NCBI GenBank assembly: GCA_035578175.1
Contig: JAQMRL010000006.1
Location: forward strand, 23,719,506 to 23,783,505
Direction of reading: 5' to 3'
Length of the DNA stretch: 64,000 nt
Source: Catonia carolina
Lineage: Eukaryota > Arthropoda > Insecta > Hemiptera > Achilidae
Part shown: in pieces, positions 30,008 through 39,724 of the stretch
How the letters are laid out: the number at the start of each line of letters is the position of its first letter
Numbering within the stretch: the first letter of the stretch is position 1
Made by a program: the position numbers and the translations under genes
Notes under the pieces: generated by a model
Database searches by the model: none
What the model was told of the DNA's origin: nothing
Seen by the model: the letters and a program-made list of their open reading frames with translations, nothing else

Positions 30008-30830
30008 GAAGTTACTATAAGTGAATGAAGTAAGAAGTTACTGTTGTTGTTGTTTAGGTCATCAGCCAAAAAGCTGGTTTGAACCTGTAGAGATTTTACT
30101 AAGTAAAACGAGGAGTGAGGTGGTTTACAATTGCCTTCCACACTGAATGGAAAAGTACGCTTATCAGCATGCCGGGCCCTCTGAAAATCACATATTTTCC
30201 ACTCTGCAAATGACACCTACACTTCATTCACCACAGGGTCTGGCTGTATAATGAAATTCATTACTTTCAGAGGAGATAACTCTGATTAGTGTCTTTTACA
30301 CCTCTATCTCTTCTGTTATTAAATGATTCAGTCATTTAATTGGCTGACCATGTGATAAGAAACAAAACTATTTATTTTAGCCCTGCAACGACAGATTGAG
30401 AGTAAATAATTTGACTCTCCACCTGTCTGTTATGGGCAGAAGAAGTTACTATAAGTGAAAATAATTTGAATGAGAGGGCTTCCTTTAAAGCCCTTCCATA
30501 AAAAAAAGCAACTAAAAATACATTTTATGCAATTAAACTATTTTTTTTCATTCTTAATAAAACTTATCGTTAAAAGTCATTTATTGTAATAAAACATAGC
30601 CTGTTAGTTATTTATGTTATTTATTTTTTAAGTTACTATAAGTGAATGAAGTAAGAAGTTACTATAAGTGAAAATAATTTGAATGAGAGGGCTTCCTTTA
30701 AAGCCCTTCCATAAAACAAAGCAACTAAAAACACATTTTATGCAATTAACTATTTTTTTTCATTCTTAATAAAACTTGTCGTTAAAAGTCATTTATTGTA
30801 ATAAAACATAGCCTGTTAGTTATTTATTTT
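30008..30830. repeat. ~200-bp tandem duplication, first unit carrying an R400 insertion
   Basis: A unit beginning AAGTTACTATAAGTGAATGAAG and containing 'AGAGGGCTTCCTTTAAAGCC' and 'CATAGCCTGTTAGTTATTTA' occurs twice: 30008-30628 (with R400 inside) and 30630-30830 (uninterrupted). The copies differ by only a few bases. The second is an empty-site control for the R400 insertion. Confidence 0.8.
30043..30439 (-). mobile_element. R400 retroposon copy 3, with 11-bp target duplication
   Basis: Minus-strand 397-bp copy. AAGAAGTTACT precedes it (30032-30042) and follows it (30440-30450), and occurs once in the uninterrupted neighbour unit. This fixes both ends: 5' end CTGCCCATAACAG, 3' tail …CCTAAACAACAACAAC. 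A variable-length duplication and an (AAC)n tail show LINE-driven retroposition. Confidence 0.9.
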
Positions 30831-30887
30831 TTAATTTTTTCTTTAAATATTTTAGTATGTTATTTTTCTTTAGTTAGTTTTGTCTCT

Positions 30888-31375
30888 TTAAAATCTGTCA
30901 CGGAGATTCAAAATATGATGCCGTTTCAAACGTCTGGTGGTCTCACTATTATTTAGTAAATTCAAGGCCAAATGATTTATATGTGATGACAATTTTGTGT
31001 GATATTTTTCGCTAAGCCTTCTTATTTCTTCTTTAACAAATAGAATGTTTAAGTACTCATGCACTTCAATGTTTCTTGCATACCAAGGAGCATTTATCAA
31101 ATTTCTTAATACTTTATTCCGAAACCTTTGAATAATATTTATTTTACTGTTACTAGAAGTCCCCCATAGTTGAAAGTCGTACTTCCAGACAGGGCTGAGC
31201 ACAGCTTTGTACACTGCTATTTTGTTTTCCAATGACAGAGCTAGACTTTCTGCCTAGCAACCAATACAGTTTATTAAATTTTACATCTAATTCTTTGCAT
31301 TTCATCGTAATGTTTATATAAACGTTTTTTCTTATTTTTTGATGTAGATTAATTTCCCGAAATATTTTGGTTTCT
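30888..31375 (-). pseudogene. Jockey-like RT C-terminal relic
   Basis: Minus strand. A 114-codon open frame holds the typical C-terminus: IAVYKAVLSPVWKYDFQLWG, IIQRFRNKVLRNLINAPWY, the VKEEIRRLSEKY block and a terminal TRRLKRHHILNLRDRF. A +1/-1 frame change near 31225 links it to the upstream blocks KLYWLLGRKS (~31230-31275) and a decayed LGxxLH block (~31330-31375). It is a 5'-truncated LINE copy. Confidence 0.85.
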
Positions 31376-31521
31376 CTGTATGTTTAACATTAAGTTGACA
31401 AATTTAAATTACTGAAAATTTGGTAGCGTTAATAATACATTAATTTTGTAATGAATTTTATTTGACTGGTAATTACAATCATCAAGTAGTGAATTAATTT
31501 AAAAAATAATCATAAACTTAC
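31376..31521. other. Intron-like AT-rich sequence
   Basis: Follows the splice donor of the host exon on the minus strand; no coding signal. Confidence 0.4.
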
Positions 31522-31733
31522 CTGAAATGGTATTGCAAATAATCCTATAACAATATCGGCTAATGCTAAATTGGCGATAAAACAATTTGTTACATTTTGC
31601 ATACGACGACTTGTTGCTACTATCCACATAACTAACGAATTTCCAACTACGGCTAATACTGATATCGTTCCATAAAATACAGATAACAGTAATATTAATC
31701 CTAATGGTACTTCATATAACGATTCTGTGTCTT
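31522..31733 (-). CDS. Kinin (leucokinin)-type neuropeptide GPCR, one internal exon (TM1-TM2)
   Basis: The minus-strand exon is bounded by a good acceptor (T-rich tract then TTTCAG, AG at 31735-31734) and a consensus donor CAG|GTAAGT (31522|31521). It is 212 bp, phase 1 at the start and phase 0 at the end. It encodes about 70 residues: a short extracellular stretch, TM1 (…LILLLSVFYGTISVLAVVGNSLVMWIV) with the class A GN motif, intracellular loop 1 (ATSRRMQNVTN) and TM2 (CFIANLALADIVIGLFAIPFQ) with the conserved LAxAD motif. From memory of the family the best fit is the insect kinin receptor, whose product is a Gq-coupled plasma-membrane receptor for diuretic kinin peptides; another rhodopsin-type peptide receptor is possible. 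Codons are uninterrupted. Neighbouring exons were not found in this window. It is the only host gene piece that I can support. Confidence 0.8.
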
Positions 31734-31760
31734 CTGAAACATAAAAAAACATAAAAATAA
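31734..31760 (-). promoter_or_regulatory. Splice acceptor region of the GPCR exon
   Basis: On the minus strand a T-rich tract ending TTTCAG precedes the exon. The AG is at 31735-31734. Confidence 0.7.
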
Positions 31761-31814
31761 ATTAATAATCATTAATGGAAATATTTGTATAAATTTTATA
31801 TGTTGTGTGTACAT

Positions 31815-31900
31815 TAAGGTGACAGTCATGAAACGACTTGCGCGAGATAAAACAGCCTGGAGAACTGCATCCAACTAGTCGTGACACTGATAACATAAAA
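31815..31900 (+). pseudogene. Possible LINE ORF2 C-terminal relic
   Basis: Plus frame reads VTVMKRLARDKTAWRTASN followed by stops, resembling the short C-terminal 'RxxARDRxxWR' tails of some LINE ORF2 proteins. It is very short, so only tentative. Confidence 0.35.
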
Positions 31901-31937
31901 AAGGAGGAGGGTCTATCTTTTTACCTTCTCATACCTA

Positions 31938-33282
31938 TAGGGTGATTCAAAAAGAGCGCCGGTTTTTAAACGGCTGGTAAATTTTTGTTTATCGGTTGGC
32001 AACATTGTTTGACCTCATTTCTATTTCGGAGAACATTCCGATTGGCAATTCAGTTGTAGTTTCTCTTGTTCGCAGTGTAGTACTCTCTGAGTCTCTGTCT
32101 AACCATGGAGAAGTTTACTATTGCACAACGAGTGTTAATCGTGAAAACATTTTACCAGAGTGGAGAGAGTTATGCGGCTACTGTCAGGCGACTTCGCGGT
32201 ACTCTAGGACGTAATGAAGCACCGAATGAATCAACAGTTCGCAGGCTCATGAAAAAGGTTTTTGAGACGGGTACAACAGTCGACCTTAAAAGTTCTGGAC
32301 GTCGTCGTTCTGGCCGAACTGAGCAGAACGTTGCGTTGGTTCGTGACAGTGTGGCTGTTAGCCCAGCAAAATCAATACGTCGCCGTTCTCAACAATTGGG
32401 TTTAAGATGTTCTTCTGTACGGAGAATTCTTCGGTACGATCTCCAATATCACCCGTATAAAATTCAGTTGACGCAACATTTGAAAGTGGCAGACCACCAG
32501 AAGAGACGACAGTTTGTTGACTGGGTATTGAGAAAACGGCAGGATGATGACACCTTCGCAAACAAAATCATTTTCAGTGATACGGCAGTTCTGTTTACAG
32601 AACAGAACTGCCGTATGTGGGGTTTAGAAAACCCTCGCGTGGTTAATGAAAGGGAAATGTATGCACAGCGAGTGACAGTTTGGTGCGGCTTTTGGTCGGG
32701 AGGTGTCATCGGCCCTTACTTTTTTGAAAATCAAGAAGGACAAGCCGTGACAGTAAATGGAGACCGATACCGTACGATGATTAGGGAGTTTTTGTGGCGT
32801 CATTTGGATGGAATGGACATTGACGAGTTGTGGTTTCAGCAGGATGGTGCTACCTGTCACGCTGCACGAGAAATAATATTGTTTCACCGTGAACGGTTCC
32901 AGAATCGCATCATTTCTCGTAATTCCGACCATCAATGGCCACCAAGGTCGTAAGACTTGACGCCTTGTGACTTTCATCTTTGGGGTCATCTGAAGTCATT
33001 GGTGTATGCCAATAAACCCCGAAACATCAATGACTTGAAGGAAGAAATTCGACGGGTTATCGGGCAAATGGAAGTCGAAACTTGTCGTGCAGTAATATCC
33101 AATTTCATGGACAGAGTTGATGCGTGCCAGCGCAGTAGAGGAGGACACATGCATGACATCATTTTTCATACATAAAATCGGAAGGTAAGATGAACTTGTT
33201 GATGTATTTATTTTCAGTTTTTCAATAAAATAAATCTCTTAATTTGATATATCAAAACCGGCGCTCTTTTTGAATCACCCTA
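31938..33282 (+). mobile_element. Tc1/mariner-superfamily element, 1345 bp
   Basis: TIRs of ~30 bp starting TAGGGTGATTCAAAAAGAGC are perfect for at least 26 bp, flanked by TA (31936-31937 and 33283-33284). One transposase gene lies between. The element interrupts the left end of an R900 copy: the flank resumes with 'GAAAGGAAAGTATTGTTTTC'. Confidence 0.9.
32105..33175 (+). pseudogene. DUF4817/DDE_3-type transposase with one in-frame stop
   Basis: A 356-codon gene from ATG 32105 to TAA 33173-33175 with a single internal TAA at 32951-32953 (a Cys codon is expected from the family's PPRSCDLTP). Order: an N-terminal helix-turn-helix (residues ~1-60, FTIAQRVLIVKTFYQSGESYAATVRRL, recalled as DUF4817), a second HTH (~75-125), then the DDE domain with the first Asp in IIFSD (~158), the second in WFQQDGATCH (~241) and the third-acid region DLTPCDFHLWG just after the stop. 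The segment right after IIFSD, normally an AHF…VNKQNCR block, is replaced by a short sequence forming a 16-bp palindrome with the following NCR codons. Catalysis would be lost unless both lesions are tolerated. Confidence 0.88.
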
Positions 33283-33284
33283 TA

Positions 33285-34170
33285 TATAAATATATAGAAA
33301 GGAAAGTATTGTTTTCATGTCGATTTTTGAAATCGAGTTTTCACTGGATCTACACGTTTTCAGACTTCCTTGAACCCCAAAAACATGTTTTTAGCGATTG
33401 GTCTGTAGGTGCGTGTGAACAAAATATCTCAAGAATTTCAAAGTTGAAACTTGAAACTTAAGTTAGGTACACTAGAAAACCCGACACAAACATTTTCATC
33501 AAAATCGGTCAACCGGGAGTAGTAGTTTAATCGTGTCATTTTCACTTTTTTCGATATTCTCAAAAATGGCTCATACGATTTTTTTTAAATCGTCTCATTA
33601 CTACATTTTTTTATGTTCTACAAGATAGGGTAGGCGCTATGTCTGCTGAAATTCTTGGCTGTGCTTTTGTGAAAAAATTTATTTTTTAAGATTGCGAATT
33701 AAATATGCATTTTAGCGCAAAATGTATATAATAAAAGTTGTAGAAAATTTAAAATCCTACAACTATTATTTCAAACCTTTTTTTATAACGCATAGTTTAG
33801 CAGTAATTAACGATTTACTGTTTATTTTTCTTCCACGAATGTGTGTGAGAAAATTAGATTTTTAAGATTTCGGCCTTGGTATGCATTTTACGACAAAAAA
33901 ATAATCAAAATATTAGGAAATTAAAAGATCACAACTTTTATTGAGAGCATCTTTCTCTACAGAGCCTAGTTTAGCGTGAAGTAGTGATTTTTCGCAATTT
34001 TAAGCGAAACTGAGGTTGGTTTTCATTTTGCGTCTTTCACTCATGATTAAAATTAAGTTATGTTTTTTGAGGTTAGTTTCATTGTTTATTTCTAATGTGT
34101 TATTACTAATATTAGGTTATATTGTTCATTACTTGCATTGGCAAGAGAAAGTCGTGCGAGTGTTTCACAC
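33285..34170 (+). repeat. R900 copy C
   Basis: Near-complete plus-strand copy from 'GAAAGGAAAGTATTGTTTTC' through 'TTTAGCGATTGGTCTG', 'CATCAAAATCGGTCAACCGG' and 'GGCAAGAGAAAGTCGTGCG' near 34141. Its far left end lies left of the Tc1/mariner-type element (~31915-31937). It supplies the empty site for the mariner inserted in copy B. Confidence 0.8.
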
Positions 34171-34623
34171 GAGATTTTTCTGAAAACTTTCACCCGAAAT
34201 AATTGCAGTGGTTTTCTGTATGCTACTCAATAAAGCGAATCGCACCCAGTTTTATAACATATTAAAAATTACCTCTAAGTTTATTATATCTCCAACAAAA
34301 GGGGTTGAAATTTCCAAAAATAGGGGGTTTCATACAAAATCATAGCTTTGTAAACTTTTAACTTACAAACTTAAATTTGGTATCAAATGAATCTGTATAA
34401 TTAAACAGAAATGTTTTCCAAATTTTCCCTCAAAAATAATTTAAAATTTTTTGAAATAAAATATTTACATTTTGTAAATGTCTAGTTACACAAAGTTTTT
34501 TCTTTGCACTTCCAATTGAAATTTAGTATCTGTTACTATATATAAATACAACAAATTATAAATGTGAAGCTAATGTTTCAAAACTTGATTTACTTGAAGT
34601 AGCGTGCAGTCATCACCACAGTC
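34171..34623. other. AT-rich non-coding DNA
   Basis: AT-rich spacer between R900 and the RT relic; nothing recognised. Confidence 0.4.
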
Positions 34624-34759
34624 CTACATTTGGCCAAGATGATCTCTTAGCCAGAGGCGCTTTAAAAGTCTGCGCTGAGCACCCGGTATCCCCCTAGTGT
34701 ACATGTTTTGTATGAGAGGGTTGTCATGTAATTCAAATTTGTAATGGATCTTCTAGTAT
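34624..34759 (-). pseudogene. LINE RT C-terminal end, distal half of a split relic
   Basis: The minus frame ends at a TAG (34624-34626). It shows HDNPLIQN, then GAQRRLLKRLWLRDHLG, the typical Jockey/R1-like C-terminus (family pattern …NPL…, RRLKRxWxRDLL). It continues, in the same frame, the relic at 36754-37125 on the other side of the 2 kb transposon when one AATT is counted. Confidence 0.75.
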
Positions 34760-34763
34760 AATT
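34760..34763. other. Target duplication AATT, left copy
   Basis: AATT precedes the transposon; the right copy is at 36750-36753. Confidence 0.7.
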
Positions 34764-34899
34764 GAATCGGTTATTTCAGAAACAACATAAGTCCATTTTT
34801 TTCAATATTGAGTTAGCAGTGATTTTGCCATATTTTAAGGTAAATACATCTTTTTGTACAGAAAGAACATAAGTCCAATGAATAGAAAGGGTTCTATTT

Positions 34900-36405
34900 A
34901 TGATGAGAAATCTTAGTCTAATGCAGAAACAACACATGTCCGGTACATGTGTTGTTTCTGCACTACATAGATGGCAGCAGAAAAGTTACAATCAGCTGAT
35001 TAACCTATGCAACATTTTTGGTATTACTCAAGAAAGAGTGTGCAGACTTTGCAAGCTCCTAGCTAATAATGAAACACCCAATGACAAGCGAGGGCTGAAT
35101 CGTTCAGGAAACGCTATTGCAGGAGAAATTTGTAAAAGCGTTATGGACCATATTGATTCTTTTCCAAAGAAAGTATCTCATTACTCATCAAAGGAAATAT
35201 TTTATTTGGATAGTCGCCTTAGTGTTAAAACTATGTTTAATTTGTATAAGGAATTGAACCCGGGAACAAAAGTTAAATATAGCTTTTATTTAACAATATT
35301 CAATGAGCGATTTGAGCTTCGTTTTGGTCATCCACAAATTGATACATGCGTTAAGTGTGAGGAGTTGCAATTAAAAATGTCATCTTTGAATGACACAGCT
35401 AAAAGAGTAGCAGCCGCAGATTTATTAGTTCACAAAAAACGGGCTAACAAGTTTTTTAAAAAAATGAAAGAAACAAGGGAGAATGATGATGCTAATGTTT
35501 ACGGTTTATGTTTCGATTTCATGCAAAATTTGCAGCTTCCACTAATTCCAGTACAGGATACATTTTACTTGAGGCAGCTATCAGTCTCTGTTTTTAATGT
35601 GCATAATATAAAAGAACAACGCTCTAAGTTTTACATATATCACGAAGGAGTAGCTCACAAAAGTTTTAATGAAGTCTGCACCTTTGTACTTGATTATATA
35701 GAAAATGAACTGGGTGTTAAAGACTGCAAAAATGCTGAGCTTCACTTATTTTGTGATGGAGCAGCAGGTCAGAACAAGAATCATACACTTATTCGCCTTT
35801 GCTCAGCTCTAGTGGCCATGGGGAAATTTAAAAATATACACCAATATTATTACCCTGTACGTGGTCATTCGTATTTGCCATGCGACCAAAACTTTGGTAC
35901 TATAAAAAGAATCATTAAAAAACATGACAGGGTATACAGTATAATGGAATATGTAAAACTGATACTGCAGGCTACAAAAAACAACAGATTTCTAGTTCAA
36001 CTTGTGAAAACTGATGATGTTATTGATTTTAAACATTGGTGGCCATTGTATTTCAAAAGAAATTGCTTGTCTGATTGTTCTTATGGTAGACAAGTACCTC
36101 GAGACAAAAAGATATCACTAAGTGTGTCAAATTTCATGCAATTCATACATGAAAATGCAACACCAGGGAAGATAATATGTAAAAACTTTATTGACTGTGT
36201 TATCTCCCATAATTTTTCTATTTTGACAGTGAAACTAACTGATCTCACTTTGCCAGATAAAAAGGCTTACACAGGAAAGCTGTTAATCAACATTAAAAAA
36301 ATAGAAGACATAAAAAAATTAATGAGATTCATTCCGGAGTATCACCAAGACTTTTACGACGAAATACTAAATTGGCCAACCACAAATGCCGATGAAGACT
36401 CTTAA
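34900..36405 (+). CDS. Putative DDD-type transposase (DUF7869-like), 501 aa
   Basis: Uninterrupted 501-codon gene filling the element; the start is the first of two adjacent ATGs (34900/34903). Residues 1-100 contain a helix-rich N part (…LINLCNIFGITQERVCRLCKLL…) suited to DNA binding. A CxxC pair sits in TCVKCEELQLK (~150). The second half has three conserved Asp blocks typical of an RNase H-like fold: LCFDFMQN (D206), LFCDGAAGQNKNH (D286) and RGHSYLPCDQNFGTIKR (D329), which I propose as the catalytic triad. From memory this matches arthropod proteins annotated DUF7869. The first ~20 codons overlap a 39-nt hairpin made of two inverted copies of the element's 19-bp motif, so the protein could bind near its own start codon. 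Function is inferred from context. Confidence 0.8.
   Translation: MMRNLSLMQKQHMSGTCVVSALHRWQQKSYNQLINLCNIFGITQERVCRLCKLLANNETPNDKRGLNRSGNAIAGEICKSVMDHIDSFPKKVSHYSSKEIFYLDSRLSVKTMFNLYKELNPGTKVKYSFYLTIFNERFELRFGHPQIDTCVKCEELQLKMSSLNDTAKRVAAADLLVHKKRANKFFKKMKETRENDDANVYGLCFDFMQNLQLPLIPVQDTFYLRQLSVSVFNVHNIKEQRSKFYIYHEGVAHKSFNEVCTFVLDYIENELGVKDCKNAELHLFCDGAAGQNKNHTLIRLCSALVAMGKFKNIHQYYYPVRGHSYLPCDQNFGTIKRIIKKHDRVYSIMEYVKLILQATKNNRFLVQLVKTDDVIDFKHWWPLYFKRNCLSDCSYGRQVPRDKKISLSVSNFMQFIHENATPGKIICKNFIDCVISHNFSILTVKLTDLTLPDKKAYTGKLLINIKKIEDIKKLMRFIPEYHQDFYDEILNWPTTNADEDS
34923..34961. repeat. Perfect 17-bp-arm palindrome at the start of the transposase gene
   Basis: Arm GCAGAAACAACACATGT (34923-34939), spacer CCGGT, and the exact inverted arm (34945-34961). 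Each arm is a variant of the element's TIR-internal motif. Confidence 0.95.
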
Positions 36406-36749
36406 TGTATTATAATCAATCAATGTATCATTTCATGTAATAATTACACATTTAATACCTTTCTTATTAATAAAAATAACATTTTCTTAAATAAAAATTT
36501 AGTTTTATTATTTGGAACCTGAATTTATTGCAGAAACAACATAAGTCCATAATGGAAAAGTGAAAATTTCCAGCCTATTTGAAGCCGCAATGACTTTTAT
36601 GTATAATCCAGAGATTCAGTAAGTGATAAGCTTTAAAGCAAAAATAAAAATATTTCTTTATTCCAATTGTGAGATAAATTAGACAGTTTTTTTTAGTTTT
36701 CCGAAAATCAGGTTTTGTGGACATATGTTGTTTCTGAAATACCCGATTC

Positions 36750-37125
36750 AATTGTTTCGTGATATCAATTAGGTAGGCCTATAGGATTTGTAAGTCTGTG
36801 TGCAACATTAAGTTTGTGAAGTAAAAGGGGCTTTGCGTTTTCGTTCGTAGAATCTTGTTTTGAATCGCCTTATACTTTCCTGTGTAAAGGTTTAACGGAT
36901 CCCTTAAGTTGAACTCCATATGTCCAAATTGGTCTTAAGACTGTCTTGTAGATTGTTAATTTGTGTGACGTATTTAATTTAGAACGTCTATCGAGTAAGC
37001 GTTTCAGTTGATAGAAGCGTGTTTTGAGTTTGTGGCGTGTGTGTGTGACATGTGCGTTCCATGTAAGTTTTCTGTCCAAGTTTAAGCCATAATAGCGTGT
37101 TTTTGAGTAGAGTGAGGCAGCGGAA
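36750..37125 (-). pseudogene. LINE RT relic, proximal half of the split copy
   Basis: Minus strand. GLNLDRKLTWNAHVTHTRHK (~37020-37085), LLDRRSKLN and LTIYKTVLRPIWTYGVQL (~36915-36970), then, after a frame change, KAIQNKILRT and LHTDLQIL. It runs up to the AATT at 36750 and its frame continues at 34759. Confidence 0.8.
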
Positions 37126-37164
37126 TTGATGTGTAATATTTTATAGAAAAAAAACTGGTGTGAA

Positions 37165-37935
37165 ACACTTAACACGACTTTCTCTTGCCAATTCAAATAA
37201 TGAACAATATCATCTTATGCTAGTAATAAAACATTAAAAAGAAACTAAACAATTAACCTCAAAAACATAACCTTATTTTATTTAAACATAAGTGAATGAT
37301 GCAACATGAAAACCAACCTTAGTTTGGCTTAATAATACGGAAAAATCATTTTTTCACGTTAAACTAAGGCTTGTAGAGAAAAATGCTTCAAATAAAAGTT
37401 GTAAATCTTTTAATGTCCTATAAATTTGATTGTAAACACTTTTGTCATAAAATGCATACTAAGGCCAAAATGTTAAAAAATCCATTTCATTTACAGATTT
37501 ACATAAGAAAACAGAAATCACAAATTACCGCGAAACTGAGCGTTATACAAAGAAATGTTAGGAATAAAAGTTGTCGATTTTGAAATTGTCTAGAACTTTT
37601 ATTATATTATACAATTTTACGCTAAAATCCATATTAAGGCTGCAATCTTAATAGAAAACATTTTTTTCTACATCCTTCCAAAGAATTTCATTAAACATTA
37701 CGCCTACCTTATCTTGTAAAGCATAAAGAATGTAGAAAAAATCGTAGGAGCCGTTTTTGAGAAAATCGCACAAGATGGAAAAATTAAACGAATAAACTTT
37801 TACTTTCGGTTGACCGATTTTGATGAAAATATTCCTGTCGCGTCCTCTAGTGGCAACTAACGTAACTTTTAAGATTCAACTTTGCACGATGTTCAATTCT
37901 TGAGATATTTTGTTCACGCGCGCCGACACACCGCT
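37165..37935 (-). repeat. R900 copy D
   Basis: Minus-strand copy. It has the terminal 'CACGACTTTCTCTTGCC' at ~37170, then AAGTTGTA-bearing blocks, 'GGTTGACCGATTTTGATG' near 37808 and the degraded other end near 37930. Confidence 0.75.
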
Positions 37936-37939
37936 CAGA

Positions 37940-38206
37940 GAAAGAGGAAAATGCTCAAAAAGTTGTATTGGGAGGTGTTGCCGTACCCTTCTTAAAATTC
38001 AGACCTTACCCCGTCTGATTTTCATTTGCTTGGACCGCTCTAAAACTTTTACGGGACAAGAAGTTCATTGAAAACGAAGCGGTCAAAACGCGGTACACGA
38101 ATGGTTTAAACAAAAAAGTAAAGATTCGTATCCTGTAGGAATCGGAAATCTCACAGAATGTTGCGGTACGTATCTAAATCTTGTTGAAACGCACGTTGAA
38201 AAGTAG
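37940..38206 (+). pseudogene. Mariner transposase C-terminal relic
   Basis: Plus-strand pieces in shifting frames: a decayed PYSPDLAPSDFH region near 38000-38035, KFIENEAVKT near 38060-38090 and a terminal block near 38170-38205. No TIRs recognised. Confidence 0.6.
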
Positions 38207-39083
38207 TTTAAGGTTCATTGTTATCGAACAAATCGGTTTTGATGTTTTGCATTCTGTATTTTATTTTTTGCAGAATTTATTAATGAAACGTTTTTCAACA
38301 ATTTATTTAAAAAAATTGTAAAACTCACTTTTACTTGCTTCTACAAAAAATTACGGGTATTTAATTAAAAGCATTTTGATTAAAAAATTCCTTGACGATT
38401 GTAATCTATTAGAATACAAACTCTATTCCATATTTTGATGACGTTGAAAAAGTAGGCATTTCTTTTTTGCATTTATGTAGTAAAGTGGAGTTAATGGAGA
38501 AATGACTTAAAAACGCTATGACGTCATGCACATACAGATTATTGTAGACATTAGGCAAATGAATAATGCCAGCAACTGCGTCAGTTCTTTATTCGTACGG
38601 AAAATTTTCATTATTTTTTTCTTCCCTTTTAAAAGGCTGATGGCATGTTCTCTTGTGCATATGATTATATGATACATTATACAAAATTTTCTTTTATCTC
38701 ATCTTTCGTTCATTTTTTTGAACAAAAAGTATGCATCCTAGAATAATTGAGTCCTTCTTTTTATGTATTTTTTTAAAAATAATATTTTCTAATAAAATAT
38801 ATCCACGCTAATTTTTTCGTTTGATTATTTTTTCCTCTTTGTTCTACAAATTTTCTTTTAAATGATAATATACTTTAACTATTTCTCTTAGGTTTTCTTT
38901 TTTGTACTGAAGAAAACTTTTATTATATAAAATTGTTTTAAATCTAAATTACTGACAAATCGTTAAGTTCTTAACAGTTGTAACTAACTTCTACAGCTTT
39001 AACTTTTGAGAATTTTTAAATCCATCTATTTCTCCAAAGCTTCCGACTAAATAAACGTAATTAAATCTTGACAAAAATTAATA
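38207..39083. other. AT-rich non-coding DNA
   Basis: About 0.9 kb, T-rich; no ORF or repeat recognised. Confidence 0.45.
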
Positions 39084-39165
39084 CAGTGGAGCGTCAGTTA
39101 TCCGAACTAATTGGGACCAGAGCGGTTTTGATAATTAAATAGTTCGGATAATCAAATACGCTATA
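39084..39165 (+). repeat. Pogo-like terminal fragment
   Basis: CAGTGGAGCGTCAGTTATCC followed by 'GGGACCAGAGCGG' and 'AGTTCGGATAAT', preceded by TA. CAGT ends and the 'TTATCCGAAC…GGGACC' pattern resemble pogo-group (TA-target) terminal repeats in insects. No matching right end found nearby. Confidence 0.5.
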
Positions 39166-39395
39166 TACGGTAATGTGATACACAGTACTGCAACAATACA
39201 ATATAACCTAAATGTTTAAAATGTTAATAAAGGCTAACATAAACTTTGATCTAAAAAAACACTAAGTTTTGCAATTGTAGAGTAAAATCAATAAGATCAT
39301 AAAGATAAAGGAAAAAATATAGAATTTCAGAACTGAATAAATTAACGAAGTAAACTGCAGTAAAATCCGTTAGGAAATATTTTTTAACACACTTG

Positions 39396-39720
39396 AACGA
39401 GTGTTCTTGCTAGTGGTGGTTTTGTCAATAAGGAATACTTCTTCGAAGATAGTTATGCGTGGTTTGCGTGAAGCAATCCGCCAAAAATGTTCAGAATTGT
39501 GCAAAAGCCGGAAATTGCATCACGATAATGCTCACCCTCACACTTCATTGCTGGTCTGTAATTTTTTGGCAAACAACACCATTATGTTACCTCAGCCAAC
39601 ATATTCACCGGACCGGCTCTCAGCGACTTCTTTCTATTCCCAAAGCTGAAGAGAACCATGAAAGGACGACGTTTTCCACCATTGATGACATAAAACCAGA
39701 ATCACTTGTAATATTGTCAT
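39396..39720 (+). pseudogene. Mariner transposase relic (catalytic region)
   Basis: Plus strand. LREAIRQKCSELC, then HHDNAHPHTSLLV with the second catalytic Asp, QPTYSPDR for the PYSPDLAP block and, after a frame change near 39625, KLKRTMKGRRFSTIDDIK. The order and spacing are those of a Mos1-like mariner transposase. Its N-terminus and TIRs were not found. Confidence 0.82.
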
Positions 39721-39724
39721 GACT

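Larger units (their letters stand above)
34764..36749 (+). mobile_element. AATT-flanked DNA transposon with 501-aa transposase-like gene (Sola-like?)
   Basis: A 1986-bp element with inverted ends beginning GAATCGGkTATTTCAGAAAC (~30 bp, two mismatches) and 4-bp AATT duplications. A 19-bp motif CAGAAACAACATAAGTCCA or close variants occurs five times: 34777, 34859, a palindromic pair at 34923-34961, 36531, and inverted at 36718-36736. A 4-bp TSD and a DUF7869-like protein suggest a relationship to the Sola group, which I state only as a hypothesis. The gene is open and the TIRs are nearly identical, so the insertion is young. Confidence 0.85.

Noticed and set aside
30001..30216. 71-codon minus open frame
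   Set aside because: Lies in the R400 retroposon; the same open stretch recurs only where R400 recurs.
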